Assembly (NCBI RefSeq): GCF_037126465.1
Contig: NC_088202.1
Coordinates: 26,768,213-26,832,212 of the forward strand
Origin: Ornithodoros turicata
Taxonomy: Eukaryota > Arthropoda > Arachnida > Ixodida > Argasidae
DNA: 64,000 bases
Reading direction: 5' to 3'
Shown one piece after another: positions 45,199-55,809 of this stretch. How positions within the stretch are numbered: position 1 is the stretch's first letter; every line of letters begins with the position of its first letter. Under the pieces are notes generated by a model, which made no database searches, was not told the origin of the DNA, and saw only the letters and a list, made by a program, of their open reading frames with translations. The position numbers and the translations under genes were made by a program.

Positions 45199-46190
45199 CG
45201 CTGGCGGGCACCCAAGAATCGTGATCTTTGGCGTATCGACGAACCAAGTAGCGCAATACCCCGTTAATTTTCTTCTTTCTAATCACCGCGGATATGAGTC
45301 GCTTATCGTACGAGGAAAGATGGTGGACGGGCTGCAGCTCCTGCTCGTAGAATGATCCCAGTATTTCTTTTCCAGTCGAATCTTTCACGTACACTACGGG
45401 TGGATCGGTCTTTCTCGTTGGCGACTCCTCAAACACTTCGGCCGTCCACCTTTGATCGTAGCCTTTGGCGAACACGCCGCGATCTAACGCGAGCCTCACC
45501 TGGTCCCCTGCTTTATACTTGCTCTCGCGCGGGGTCGTCTTATGATTCAATCTGTTGAACAGAGCTACTTCATTTCCGGCGTTCACGTTTTTCGGCTTTT
45601 CGCCCGTGACAGAGTGTACCGAGTCGTTATAGTCGCCAACTATCTTCGGCAGCGCGTTGATATAATTAAACTTCCCCGTACTAGTGAAATGCCTGGCTAT
45701 TCTTTCTCTAATTGTTCTCTGCACGCGTTCACAGGAGGCCACTTTCATTCCGGGTTGCGTGCTCTAGTGATTTAGTAGCGACTGAAAATACTGACGAACG
45801 GGGGAACCCCAAAATTAGCTTCCGTGATCCGTGAGGAGATTCTTCGGAATTCCATGACAGAAAACTCGTTGGAAAGCTTTCTTTACGTCTTGTGGGCGCT
45901 TTGTGCGAATGGGGACCATGTACAGGTACCTCGATAGCGTATCTATCACCGTTAAGATGTACCTGAAGCCCTTGTTAAATTTCTGATATTTACGCATATC
46001 CAGAAGGTCAGCCTGATATAAATCTCTCACTTGAGTTGCGATGATGGAGCGCCGCTTAAATTTTTTCTTCACTGGCTTGTGAAGGGTGTAAGCATCTTCT
46101 TTTTTCAGCTGTTCGATGGCTTCTGCGCGCGTGAGCTTGTGGTAACGTCAGTACCGATCAACTCCACCTAACCCTTTCTCCTTGATCTTT
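45185..46190 (-). pseudogene. Polinton integrase (DDE, with chromodomain-like tail)
   Basis: One frame contains the retroviral-type integrase: LTRAEAIEQLKKEDAYTLHK before the core, then LYQADLLDM (first Asp), VIDTLSRYLYMVPI, LLTDHGS (second Asp), and CERVQRTIRER (catalytic Glu). The C-terminal part has DQVRLALDRGVFAKGYDQRW (SH3-like) and a chromodomain-like end LRYLVRRYAKDHDSWVP. Three in-frame stops lie near 46147, at 45817-45815 and near 45766-45764. It would join the element ends to host DNA; this copy cannot. Confidence 0.88.
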
Positions 46191-46646
46191 CTATAGGGTC
46201 CCATATTTGCTCCAGCGAGCAATGCGGTGCATTTTCAGAGTGCTTATAATATTTGATACTTTTTTGTACCAACTGGGTTTCTTGATGAGCGCGCTACGAC
46301 ATGCTAAGTAGCTCTCAAGGGCCACAATGTTTGAGCGATTGATTCGCTTCCCTCTATATACTAGTACATTATCTGCCTGCCAGGTGAAAACTTTCTTTAA
46401 TTCTTTTAGCACAGACTTCGCGCGTCCTTTATCAATGCCGGAGGGTAGAAGATTAAAATCGAATTGATTGGGTTCCGGTTCGGGAGCCGAATGGACTGGT
46501 TCCAGAGGATGAGGAGGAGGAGGGGGAGGACAATGATAGTGAGCGCGCTTCAGCAAGTAATAGAGGGCTTCCAATATTTTGCCCACCTTTACGTCGTCTG
46601 AATCGTTAGATTTCAGAACTTCACCTATTTCGATTCTATCAGCCAT
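46191..46646 (-). CDS. Conserved small Polinton protein, function unknown
   Basis: ATG at 46646 (Met-Ala-Asp-Arg-Ile-Glu) gives 151 codons, all open. There is a proline run (CPPPPPPHP) and then a conserved-looking block KELKKVFTWQADNVLVYRGK followed by SNIVALESYL. Short proteins with a ..W...G.l...G..i.gSNIv.L... block occur widely beside Polinton capsid genes; I recall the pattern but not a function. It lies between the pX-like gene and the integrase and is one of the few unbroken frames. Confidence 0.55.
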   Translation of the reverse strand: MADRIEIGEVLKSNDSDDVKVGKILEALYYLLKRAHYHCPPPPPPHPLEPVHSAPEPEPNQFDFNLLPSGIDKGRAKSVLKELKKVFTWQADNVLVYRGKRINRSNIVALESYLACRSALIKKPSWYKKVSNIISTLKMHRIARWSKYGTL

Positions 46647-47015
46647 GACCGATGGCTTTGGATATCGCTCGCCCGGCGACTCCAGCCACGAGACTTGATA
46701 GCCCTGAGAGGAGCAGTGGAAGTATGGGAATGAGACCACCTCGTAGTTGCCTAATATATTTCTTCAACTGCCGGGGGCACTTATGAAGTGACTTGTAAGC
46801 GAGGAAGCGGAGGATTTTTTTGTGTTTCTTCAAGTTTTTATGAAGTTCCGTCGAAAGTGGGATATTTCCATGTAGAATGTTCAGACAGATTTCCGAAAGG
46901 ATTCGAATGTCGTCGCAGCTGGGCTCTTTAAGTAACTCGTGTGTATAGGGTGCGTCGGTTTGCTGGTGGCCAATACTTTGAGGAGCGTGAGATGTCTTCT
47001 AAGATTGGCCATCAT
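46639..47015 (-). pseudogene. Polinton pX/pVI-like membrane-active protein
   Basis: The start ATG overlaps the TGA of the ATPase gene (ATGATGG at 47015-47010). About 18 codons in, a frameshift near 46955 leads into a second frame with CDDIRILSEICLNILHGNIP, a basic stretch (HKNLKKHKKILRFLA), and a glycine-rich hydrophobic tail beginning RGGLIPILPLLLSGLSSLVA. Basic region plus GG and a hydrophobic amphipathic end is the pattern of adenovirus pX/pVI-like proteins in Polintons and adintoviruses. Its end overlaps the next start by 8 bases. Confidence 0.7.
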
Positions 47016-47624
47016 TTCGCGGGCGTAAACAGGAACTGCCGGTCGTGCGGTAAAATACCCGTTCGCAGGCTACGAGAGGGATGTGTTTGCGAGTGAAGAT
47101 CCACAACTAAATAACCGTGCGCCTTCTCCGTCGCCTGGTTATATGCGTCGAGAAAATAGGGGTGCCCCAGCTTCCCGAATACTTGACGTCCAAAGGTTTC
47201 GATCTGTTGTACGGACCGCGCATTCCGGAACAATATGATATAACTGGCGTTCAGCGATATTGTTCGAAAAACGGCGTTGTGATAGAACAAGGCTTTTGTT
47301 ATCAGGATCACGGACGCATTCTTATGGTTGCTACCCACGCACAAGCAGGAACTCTGCCTCCAATAGAACCCCCTTTTCCGTGATTTGATCGTTAATAACT
47401 ATGAGAGTGCGATATCGCTCATCCCAATCTGTGGGTATCCTGTCCATAAACTCCACGCTATCGAAATCCTTTTCCCATCCGGCTGCATACTCTCGTACGT
47501 AGAGTATCTTCTGCGGTGGAATGCTAAATAACTCGGGGTGTCTCATTATATTCTGCGTGAGCACCGTGTTGCCACACATAGACGTGCCGGAGATGAGAAT
47601 TCATGCGGGATGCTGGAACTGCAT
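47012..47624 (-). pseudogene. Polinton packaging ATPase (A32/FtsK-like)
   Basis: It would power genome packaging into capsids. ATG at 47624; after 7 codons a TGA (47603-47601) interrupts. The Walker A region reads SGTSMCGNTVL, with Asn in place of the essential Lys. The Walker B region is TLIVINDQI. A frameshift near 47335 separates the first half from the second, which has KNASVILITKALFYHNAVFR (sensor-like), SLNASYIILFRNARSVQQIE and FGRQVFGK, all typical of the family. Stop at 47014-47012 overlaps the next start. The Lys to Asn change alone should abolish ATP hydrolysis. Confidence 0.88.
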
Positions 47625-47681
47625 GTGCATCGTGGAATAACTTGAGCAGACTGTGTAGCGAGGTGTGGTGCATCTTTATTT

Positions 47682-47975
47682 TCATCCATAGCTCCTAGCG
47701 CGATTGATGATCGTCTCCAGGACTCTTATTTCTTCCTGACATAGTTCCTGAAGCTTGCGCAGTGATTGCTCCCTGTAAGCCGACCGGTACTCATCCAAGA
47801 TTTCGCGTATGATGTCCCGCAACTTGTTTGCGGTGAAACGGGAGCGCAATATGTGGCAGCATATCTCGACGAAGTTCTCTCGCTCGTGTGACGCCTCAAA
47901 GTGGAACAGCGTGGAGTTGATGCACCTGAGTCGTGCCACCTGGTGGCACGAGGTAAGTTTGGACGTATGAGATAA
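47682..47975 (-). CDS. Small ORF next to right Polinton repeat, unknown
   Basis: A frame of about 98 codons has no ATG near its start (GTG only); a spliced start from the terminal repeat is possible, since acceptor-like CACCAG and ACTCAG precede GTGCATC. The protein is helical and charged, with four cysteines in the first half and a coiled-coil-like end (REQSLRKLQELCQEEIRVLE). It is unbroken and precedes the ATPase on the same strand. Not recognised. Confidence 0.35.
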   Translation of the reverse strand, partial: LSHTSKLTSCHQVARLRCINSTLFHFEASHERENFVEICCHILRSRFTANKLRDIIREILDEYRSAYREQSLRKLQELCQEEIRVLETIINRARSYG

Positions 47976-48553
47976 AGCCACAGCAGGGTCGCTGCCGAGC
48001 GCGCCATCTGGCGGGCGCTAACGAAGGCTATGTTCAGTGGGCTTAGTCAGCCAATCAGTGGGCTTAGAACGGGCCAATCGGTAGGCTTAAATTGGGAACA
48101 GCCAATCAGAGGTCTTAGAAAGTCTGGAAAATGTGTGATCAGTAGGCTTCGAATGGACCAATCAGCAGAGCCAGTTAATTAGCATAAAGGGGCTGAGCTG
48201 TGCTCAGTGATACGCATGCACCGATCAGCGTGAAGTGGGCAGAGCCGAGTAATTAGCATAAAAAGAGTGGAGCTACAGTCAACCAATCAATGATCAGTAC
48301 GCTTAGCACGGGCCATTCAGCGTGAACTGGGCGGAGCCAAGCCAACTAATTAGCATAAAGGAGCGGAGCTACGGTCAGCCAATCAAAGATCAGTAGGCTT
48401 AGCATGGGCCAATCAACGTGAAGTGGGCGGAGCTAATGGCGGCCAATCAGACGACATTGGATTGTGTTGGATTAGAACTGGATTATGGCTTAGAATTGGA
48501 TTGGAATTGGATTAGAGAAAACTCTTGGCTATAGGACATATAATTGTACTACT
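47968..48553. repeat. Polinton right terminal inverted repeat
   Basis: 586 bases, the inverted partner of the left repeat. It holds about eight CCAATC words, three to four GGGCGGAGC or GGGCAGAGC words, and three TTAGCATAAA words in a roughly 60-70-base rhythm. Confidence 0.95.
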
Positions 48554-48559
48554 CAGATA
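48554..48559. repeat. Polinton right target-site duplication CAGATA
   Basis: Identical to the six bases before the left end. Confidence 0.95.
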
Positions 48560-49465
48560 TATCCAACACAACAAATAAAGAAGCTCTCGCAGAATAAGCT
48601 GCCAGTACACACCGACTGTTGGTCTAATGTAGAATCTATATTATCTAATGTTGACAAATGTTGTATGTAACTAGATTGTGCTGAATCAGCGCTGTTTCAA
48701 CCGTACCTGGTCAATAGTGGAGTGTGAACATAAAGAACAACGTTGATTTTCCACGAGCTACTCAACTGAAGATTTACGCAGCAAATATTTGCGTGGACTC
48801 CACATTGGACATTAATTCTATTGTCAACCTTTGTTACGAATGGAAAAGTTGTTGCGTCTTTAGTCGACATACTGCGCACCCAATTTGCTCTCACTGTATT
48901 TTATTTTTACATTCTAATGTGCCATTCGCATGTAGAGTAAGACCTGTTTGACGTGGCATTTATCTCACACATTCCTCTATTAATAATACTTATTTTATAC
49001 CCTCATAGCCATACCCTTTTTAATCATATCTGTAACGACTCATCACGTATCGCACCACAGTAAACAAAGGGAAAAAAACATATTTTGCCTTTTCCATGGG
49101 AATTTGCCGTCGCCATTCTCCAACCGCCGTTTCATCAAACAGGTGAGGCGTGTCGTCGTAGCGGATCGCAAAACCAGCAAAATAAAAATAATAAATAAAT
49201 AAATAAATAATAAAAGACATAGATAATAAACAAAAAATAAAAATGAAAGAGAAATAAACATAAAATGCAGCAAAATACAATAATAATTATATGTTCTCTC
49301 TATGTCCAAATATCTCTGAGAGACATCCTTGGAACCTTCCGTGGATCAGCAAATACGGAAGAAATGCCGATCCTCTGTTTGTCCCAGAGACGTCAACTGG
49401 CTATTCAGCCTAGTCCCTGGGATATCCCAAAATCCCAAGTGGGATATCGTGTAGATGTTTCTGAG
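48560..49465. other. Unassigned sequence between Polinton and hAT-A piece
   Basis: No motif-bearing ORF. It is AT-rich, with (AAAT)n near 49190-49230 and a palindromic phrase GGGATATCCCAAAATCCC near 49428. It is probably the far half of an older insertion also seen at 34191-34426. Confidence 0.4.
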
Positions 49466-49574
49466 ACATATCTGGTTTAGTGGGTGCAGAAAGTGTTCAC
49501 GATGGAGTTAGTCAAGAGGCAAAAACGGCGAGAAAAGCTGTCCAGGAATCCATAAAGCATCGTTTGGTATCACT
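49466..49574 (+). pseudogene. hAT-A transposase fragment
   Basis: The reading EAKTARKAVQESIKHRLVSL matches the hAT region just before the catalytic core. It runs into the gypsy-C duplication CACT at 49571-49574 and continues beyond it at 51684 with the phrase ATCLDRAV. It is degenerate and short. Confidence 0.6.
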
Positions 49575-49640
49575 TGTAGCATCATCGTCATCGCCGCGCA
49601 CCGAGCTTAGCACGGTCCCCGTCAAGGCAAGGCAAGCAAG

Positions 49641-51539
49641 GTGCAAGCCATCCTAGATTTTCCTCGTCCCGACACCATCCGTAAACTTCGCAGATTCCTG
49701 GGACTCATTAATTTCTACAGGAGGTTTATTCCTCACTGTGCCTCCACCCTCCTGCCCCTCGAGGAAATGCTGAAGCTTCCTGAGCAGCCCTCCGCAGCCC
49801 TCGACTGGTCCCGGGAACGTCAGCAGGCCTTCGACGAAGCCAAGTCAAACCTCGCCAATGCTAGCCTACTGGCCCACCCTGCCCATGACGCCCCGACAAC
49901 CTTGATGGTTGACGCCTCCAACCAGGCCGTCGGAGCAGTTCTTCAGCAGCATATCTCTGGCTTCTGGCAACCAATAGCCTTTTTCTCTAAGAAGCTTACT
50001 GACACCCAAGCCAAGTACAGTACCTTTGGTCGAGAGCTCCTGGCAGCTTACATGTCCGTGCGCCACTTTCGCCACCTGTTGGAAGGTCGACATTTCACGT
50101 TGCTTACGGACCACAAGCCGCTGGCAGGCGCCTTCCGAAAGTCCAGTTCCCGCTACTCGCCACGAGAAATCCGGCACCTTGCATTTCTGTCAGAATTTTG
50201 TTCGGACATCATCCACATCAAGGGATCCGACAACGTTCCCGCCGACGTTCTCAGCCGTCTGGCTAACATTCAGTCTTCCCAGGACTTCTCCCTCGACCGA
50301 CTAGCTCAGCTCCAGCAAACAGACACTGAGCTCGAAGCCCTTCGACGCTCCCCGTCTGCGTTGATTTTGCAAGACGTGCTGCTGCCCGGTACTTCCTCGC
50401 CCGTAATCTGCGATACCTCGTCCGGCACCCCTAGACCGTTCGTTCCAGTAAGCCTTCGCCGGGCGCTTTTTGACAGCATTCACAACCTTGCCCACCCTGG
50501 TGTCAGGCGTACTGTCAAGCTTGTCTCCGCAAGATACGTCTGGCCCGGTATCACCAAGGACGTTCGGCTCTGGACTCAGGCCTGCCTGGCCTGTCAACGG
50601 TGCAAGATCCACCGCCACACCGTCACACCACTGTCCCGCTTCCTTCCTCCCGACGCCCGCTTCGACACGGTACATGTCGACATTGTCGGCCCCCTGCCAC
50701 ACTGCGAAGGGAAACGGTACATCTTGACATGCGTCGACCGCTTTACGCGGTGGTCGGAGGCCGTTCCCCTTGCCGACATGACCGCCCGCTCGGTGGCTGC
50801 TGCCTTCGTCAGCACATGGATCAGCCGTTTCGGCGTTCCCTCGGAGATCGTCACCGACAGGGGAAGACAATTCGAGTCCGCCCTTTTTCACGCCCTCACG
50901 AAGCTCCTCGGCTGCTCGCGTCTCCGGACGACATCCTACCATCCTGCAACTAACGGCCTTGTAGAACGCATCCACCGCACCCTGAAGGCCGCCCTCATGT
51001 GTATTGGAAACACAGCCGAATGGGTTTCTTCGCTTCCGGTCGCGCTTCTAGGCATCCGCACGGCCCTGCATGCCGAACTCAATTGTTCCCCCGCCGAATT
51101 AGTCTATGGCACCACGCTTCGCTTGCCGTCGGAGTTCTGCGCTTCCCAGACCACGCCTTCCCTAGGTGACTCGGCAGCCTACCTCGTTAAGCTGCAGCAA
51201 GCCTTCCGCTGCCTTCGACCTTCCCCGCCTCGCGAGCGGCACAACCAGTCTCCCTACGTCAGCCCCGACCTCATGAACTCCTCCCACGTGTTCCTGCGGA
51301 CCGACGCCGTACGCAGGTCTCTGCAACCGCCATACACTGGGCCTCATCCCGTTCTCTCGAGAACCCCCAAGACCTCGATCATCAGGGTCAACGGCAGAGA
51401 GGAGACTGTCTCTAACGACAGACTAAAGCCGGCCCATGTTCTGAATCCGGACGTCTCTGCTGAAGCCTTGGCAAGTTTCTCTCCACCTTCGCATCCCCCA
51501 TCCAGCCCTTCACCCAAGACAGTCACTTGGAGACTATAG
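49641..51539 (+). CDS. gypsy-C Pol C-terminal part: RNase H and integrase
   Basis: An open frame of 632 codons. The start is artificial, as the frame enters from a deletion. In order: RT thumb ([13 protein letters not shown]), RNase H ([45 protein letters not shown]), integrase zinc finger (H.. [21 protein letters not shown]), and DDE core ([34 protein letters not shown]). The tail ends NDRLKPAH. All integrase catalytic residues (D, D, E) are present and there are no stops, so the deletion is probably recent. Confidence 0.92.
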   Translation: MQAILDFPRPDTIRKLRRFLGLINFYRRFIPHCASTLLPLEEMLKLPEQPSAALDWSRERQQAFDEAKSNLANASLLAHPAHDAPTTLMVDASNQAVGAVLQQHISGFWQPIAFFSKKLTDTQAKYSTFGRELLAAYMSVRHFRHLLEGRHFTLLTDHKPLAGAFRKSSSRYSPREIRHLAFLSEFCSDIIHIKGSDNVPADVLSRLANIQSSQDFSLDRLAQLQQTDTELEALRRSPSALILQDVLLPGTSSPVICDTSSGTPRPFVPVSLRRALFDSIHNLAHPGVRRTVKLVSARYVWPGITKDVRLWTQACLACQRCKIHRHTVTPLSRFLPPDARFDTVHVDIVGPLPHCEGKRYILTCVDRFTRWSEAVPLADMTARSVAAAFVSTWISRFGVPSEIVTDRGRQFESALFHALTKLLGCSRLRTTSYHPATNGLVERIHRTLKAALMCIGNTAEWVSSLPVALLGIRTALHAELNCSPAELVYGTTLRLPSEFCASQTTPSLGDSAAYLVKLQQAFRCLRPSPPRERHNQSPYVSPDLMNSSHVFLRTDAVRRSLQPPYTGPHPVLSRTPKTSIIRVNGREETVSNDRLKPAHVLNPDVSAEALASFSPPSHPPSSPSPKTVTWRL

Positions 51540-51561
51540 CTCTCCTCCAGCGGGGGGGCTA

Positions 51562-51679
51562 TGTAGCATCATCGTCATCGCCGCGCACCGAGCTTAGCAC
51601 GGTCCCCGTGCGCTGCGAATAAATCACTTTCGATTGACCTTCCGAGGCTCCCGGTTGTCCCTTCTTGGATCGCGCTACA
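51562..51679 (+). repeat. gypsy-C 3' LTR
   Basis: 118 bp with TG..CA ends and AATAAA inside (CGAATAAATCAC at about 51618). Its first 48 bases match 49575-49622 exactly. Confidence 0.9.
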
Positions 51680-51683
51680 CACT

Positions 51684-51916
51684 CAAGATGCACTGTGCTA
51701 CGTGCCTGGATCGTGCGGTTTGTGAATGTGCAGTATGTGAAAAATGACAAAATCAAATAGTAGACACTTGCAATAAAAGGAATATTTGAGCACTTGAAGA
51801 GCGAGGTTCTAGCGATACTCTCAAGGTACAAGCTTTCTCAGGAGCAAGTATCGCCACGAACAATGGTGCCAACATGATCAAGGCGGTTGCACTCCTAGCA
51901 GAACCCGTTGTTCCTG
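51684..51916 (+). pseudogene. hAT-A transposase fragment with catalytic-core motif
   Basis: After the gypsy-C insertion the hAT frame reads ATCLDRAV, then stops, then EHLKSEVLAILSRYKLSQEQV and TNNGANMIKAVALLAEP, the usual D-N-G-A-N-M core motif with Asn for Asp. The Penelope-like dimer interrupts it at the 14-bp duplication 51903-51916. Confidence 0.7.
51903..51916. repeat. Penelope-like dimer left target duplication (14 bp)
   Basis: ACCCGTTGTTCCTG here and again at 58656-58669, an exact 14-base match on either side of the insert. Confidence 0.9.
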
Positions 51917-52443
51917 AACATAGCAGGAGCAGGCAAGCTAGCTGGTGTTGAATTGATGTTAACATTGCCTTGGACTTGAGGGGAACACAGCACGCACACA
52001 GGACTAGATGAACAGATAGACTCACGAAGAAGCAATGAAGCTTTAATACACAAAGTGCAAGGGAGACAGGGTAAAAAGAAAGTGTACACTTCGGCGTCTC
52101 AGCGTAGGTGAATATGAGGCGCGTAATACGAACCTCTTAACGGTCTGTGGTAGCATTGATAACTGCACAAGTGAATGTGAGTGCTCGCAAAGAATGGCAA
52201 GGTATTCCAAAGCAGTACAAATTGCAGACAGGACGATAAAAAGTAAGAATGTTAAAGTAACATTAAATTATATAAAAAACTCAGAAGTGAATAAGGTGTG
52301 GAATAAAATGTGTTTGAGTCCCTCCCATGGGATTAGTCAATGTTAAAGAAGCTAACGGGGCTAAGGAGAGTGACTAAGCCTTCTGGGAGGACAATCCTAG
52401 ATTTGGCTCACACATCCTTTTGTAGTTACTATTAGGGAGGATT

Positions 52444-54150
52444 CTAGTTGAGTGCGGGAGCGTTTGTCATTGCAGGCGATTGAACAGTTGGTTCCGGGAA
52501 GGCCTGACGAACAAGCTGAACAGCATCCAGATGTTTAAAAAGTTCAGAAATATTTGATTTGTTTTTGACATTATTAGCGTGTTCCCTAAGCCTATGGTTT
52601 AGGCAACGGCCACTCTTGCCAATGTAGGAACCCCCGCACCGAAGGGGTATACGGTACACTCACGACTTTTTGCAGTCTACGAAATTTTTTTGTGTGCGAT
52701 GTGGCGCATCGCTGGCTTTGACCAGATTCTATGAAGGGTGTGAGGGTGGACAGCTTATTGTGAACAGAGTAAGCTACTCTGATTCCTTGCCAGGTTGCAA
52801 ATTTTCCTAAGGCATGTGAAATACCGTGGTAAAACGGTAGGACCACGCGGCGGTTTAGTGGGCGTTTAGGGTTCAGGGGTTTGGGGGGATTGAGGAGATT
52901 TTGCTGATGTGTATATATTGCATTCGATTGGAAGCCAGCTTCTTTGAGGCGGCTAATTTGTTGGGACACAGCGGTAGGCACTTTATGGATACAGGATTTT
53001 TTAACAGCGGAATCCAACACGGAATTGATTATATATGACTTTACGGCTTTGGGACGAGAGCTCCACCTTGACAGTAGCGGTTTCGGGTCAGTACGGCCAT
53101 ACTCCCAACACAAAGTTGGACTAAGGATGAAGGTTACGTCTAGGAAACGTAGACGGCCGTTTGAGGGGACTTCTGAAGTAAAGACCAATTCAGGACAAGT
53201 CTTTCGAGCACAGGCCACGAGTTCAGTTATGGAGTCTAAATGTGAGGCTAAAATCATTAACGTATCGTCGGACAAGAGTTGTGCCACGACATGATTTGGT
53301 ATCGGAGGATAGTGATCAGTCGAGTGCGGAAAGGTAAATCTCGCTAAGCTTGGGTGCGACAGAAAAACCAATGCAAATTCCTTTGATTGTATGAAAAGAC
53401 TATCGTTGAAGCTGACAACTGTAGGCAAAAGGTGAAGTTTGACAAGTTCGAGAAAGCAGGAAAGCGGGATCCCTACATTTGTTTGAAAACAAACTAAATT
53501 CTTCTCAATGATGTGTCTTAATCGGGAAAATAGGATTGAGGTGTCGAGGGAGAAATACAGGTCCTTGATATCAAGTGACACAGAATGGAAAGTTTGTGTG
53601 TGATATGACACAATGTCGTCAAGGAGATCGTCAGTATTTCGAATACTGATAGAGTCTGGAAGGAATATGCACCTTAAAGAATTTTCAGTATAGTCGGAGA
53701 TAACTTTCTGCCAAGTGCCGTTCTCATTTACAATGACTTGAAGCGGTTGGGAAGGTGTATGAACCTTAACTACAAAATAAGGCACCAGATATATTTGTAA
53801 TGATTGAGTGCTTGAAGTGCAGGGATCGAAAAAGATCTAAGGCTTTCCGTTTAGCAAGTATGAGGTTGGTTGCCCTCAAAAGGCTTTAGGACCGAAGAAA
53901 TAGCGGCAAGGGCTTTCTCATTAAAGCTGGACTGAGGTAAGATAAAGAACTTGGAGGATTTACTGGTCTCGAGAAGGACAGCGGAGTTTTTTGCTAAATC
54001 CCGCTTGATGTTCAGTTGCCACGCGGTAGGTTTTAGGAGAGGCAACAAAGGAAGGTTGAGGGCCGAGTATACCTTTTGCAAACATTGTTGTGTCACGGAA
54101 ACTCGGGTGTCACTAGTAGACGGGGACGAAGAGACAATCTTTTGGATGGA
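52444..54150 (-). pseudogene. Penelope-like RT and GIY-YIG nuclease, copy 1
   Basis: From 54096 leftward: an N-terminal helical region (LKPTAWQLNIKRDLAKNSAV), a break near 53790-53850, then a 397-codon frame. It has IVSYHTQTFHSVSLDIKDLY (motif A region, Asp), LLSDDTLMILASH (motif C Asp pair), and GRLRFLDVTF, as in Penelope RTs. After another frame break near 52620 a GIY-YIG nuclease follows: VYRIPL.CGGSYIGKSGRCL, then RLREHANNVK, ending at 52444. RT followed by GIY-YIG is the defining layout of EN-bearing Penelope-like elements. Confidence 0.85.
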
Positions 54151-54189
54151 GGACGCTTAGCAACACGTGTGGGCGAACACTAAGACGAG

Positions 54190-55809
54190 ATATTGAGTTG
54201 TAAATGAGAAAGCCCTTGCCGCTATCTCTTCGGTCCTAAAGCTTTTTGAGGGCAACCTCAAACTTGCTAAACGGAAAGCGTTAGATCTTTTTCGATCCCT
54301 CCACTTCAAAGCCTCAACAATTACTAAGATTTCCGTGCCTCTGCTGATACCTTTTCCGTAAAATTTGTAGTTAAGGATTATAAACCTTCCCAACCGCTTC
54401 GAGTCATTGTAAATGAGAACGGCACTTGGCAGAAAGTTATCTCCGACTATATTGAAAATTCTTTTAGGTGCATATTCCTTCCAGACTCTATCAGAATTCG
54501 AAATTCTGAGGATCTCCTTGAGGACATTGTGTCTTATCACACACAAACTTTCCATTGTATGTCACTTGATATCAAGGACCTCTATTTCTCCCTCGACACC
54601 TCAATCCTATTTTCCAGATTAAGAGACATCATTGAGAAGTATTTAGTTTGTTTTCAAACAAATGCAGGGATCCCACTTTCCTCCGTTCTCGAACTTGTCA
54701 AACTTTACCTTTCGTCTACAGTTGTCAGCTTCAACGATACTCTTTTCACGTAATCAAAGGGAATTTGCATTGGTTCGTCTGTCGCACCCAAGCTTAGCGA
54801 GATTTGCATTTTCGCACTCGACCGATCACTATCCTCCTATTCGAAATCATGTCGTCGCACAACTGTTGTCCGATGATACGTTGATGATATAATTATTTTA
54901 GCCTCACATTTAGACTCCATAACTGAACTCGTGGCCTGTGCTCCAAAGGCTTGTCCTGAATTGGTATTTGCTTCAGAAGTCCCCTCAAACGGCCGTCTAC
55001 GTTTCCTAGACGTAACCTTCATTCTTAATCCAACTTTGCGTTGGGAGTATGGCCGTACTGACCCGGTACAGCTATACTGTCAAGGTAGAGCTGTCATCCC
55101 AAAGGCGTAAAGTCAGGTATAATCAATTCCGTCCTGGGTTCCGCTGTTAAAAAATCATGTATCCATAAAGTCCCTACCGCTGTGTCCCAACAAATGAGCC
55201 GCCTCAAAGAAGCTGGCTTCCCATCGAATGCAATATATACACATCTGCAAAATCTCATCAGTCCCCCCCAAACCCCTCAACCCTAAACGCCCACTAAACC
55301 GCCGCGTGGTCCTACCGCTTTACCACAGTATTTCACATCCCTTAGGAAAATTTGCAACCTCGCAAGGAATCAGAGTAGCCTATTCTGTTCACAACAAGCT
55401 GTCCACCCTCACACCCTTCATGAAATCTGATCAAAGCTAGCGATGCACCACATCCCACACAAAAAAGTTCGTAGACTGCAAAACGTCGTGCGTGTACCGT
55501 ATACCCCTTCGGTGTGGGGGTTCCCACATTGGCCAGAGTGGCCGTTGCCTAAACGATAGGCTTCGGGAACACGCTAATATTGTGAAAAACAAATCAAATA
55601 CTTCTGAACTTTTTAAACATCTGGAGGCCTGTTCAGGTTGTTCGTCAGACCTTCCCGGAACCAACTGTTCAATCTCCTCCAATGATAAACTGTCCCGCAC
55701 TCAACTAGAATCATCCCTAATAGCAACTACAGAAGGATGTGTGAGCCAACCTAGCATTGTCCTCAGAGAAGGCTTAGTCACTCTCCTTAGCCCCGTTAGC
55801 CCCGGATAA
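54190..55809 (+). pseudogene. Penelope-like RT and GIY-YIG nuclease, copy 2
   Basis: The frame enters from a 5' truncation near 54190 with NEKALAAISSVLK. The same motifs as copy 1 appear in several frames: SLDIKDLYFSLDTSILF near 54560, LLSDDTLMI near 54875, a break, then the NRRVVLP stretch near 55300. The nuclease is at about 55490-55615 (VYRIPLRCGGSHIGQSGRCL, with His for the Tyr of YIG). It is more decayed than copy 1, with many frameshifts and stops, so the two copies did not arise by a very recent duplication, or one decayed faster. Confidence 0.82.

Larger units (their letters stand above)
34433..48553 (-). mobile_element. Complete, decayed Polinton/Maverick
   Basis: The element is 14,121 bp, of which about 1,052 bp is a later LINE. 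It starts AGTAGTA and ends with its complement, has 586-bp terminal inverted repeats, and is flanked by exact 6-bp duplications. It encodes the whole Polinton set: protein-primed DNA polymerase B, retroviral-type integrase, A32/FtsK-like packaging ATPase, adenain-like protease, double-jelly-roll major capsid and penton-like minor capsid. Small capsid-associated proteins are also present. Most genes have stops or frameshifts. It lies in a relic hAT element and is not an intact virus. Confidence 0.95.
49575..51679 (+). mobile_element. gypsy-C: internally deleted Ty3/gypsy element
   Basis: Exact 4-bp duplications CACT flank it (49571-49574, 51680-51683). The 3' LTR is 51562-51679 (TGTAGC..GCTACA, 118 bp). 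The 5' LTR is represented by its first 48 bases only (49575-49622), identical to the 3' LTR start. It then passes directly into the end of the RT domain, so gag, protease and most of RT are gone. A polypurine tract (AGCGGGGGGGC) precedes the 3' LTR. Confidence 0.92.

Noticed and set aside
34427..48559. An exogenous or intact endogenous virus
   Set aside because: 6-bp duplications, terminal repeats and multiple stops and frameshifts show an old integrated Polinton, not a functional virus.
50301..50975. 224-codon antisense ORF within gypsy-C
   Set aside because: It is the shadow of the integrase frame; the plus strand explains every motif.
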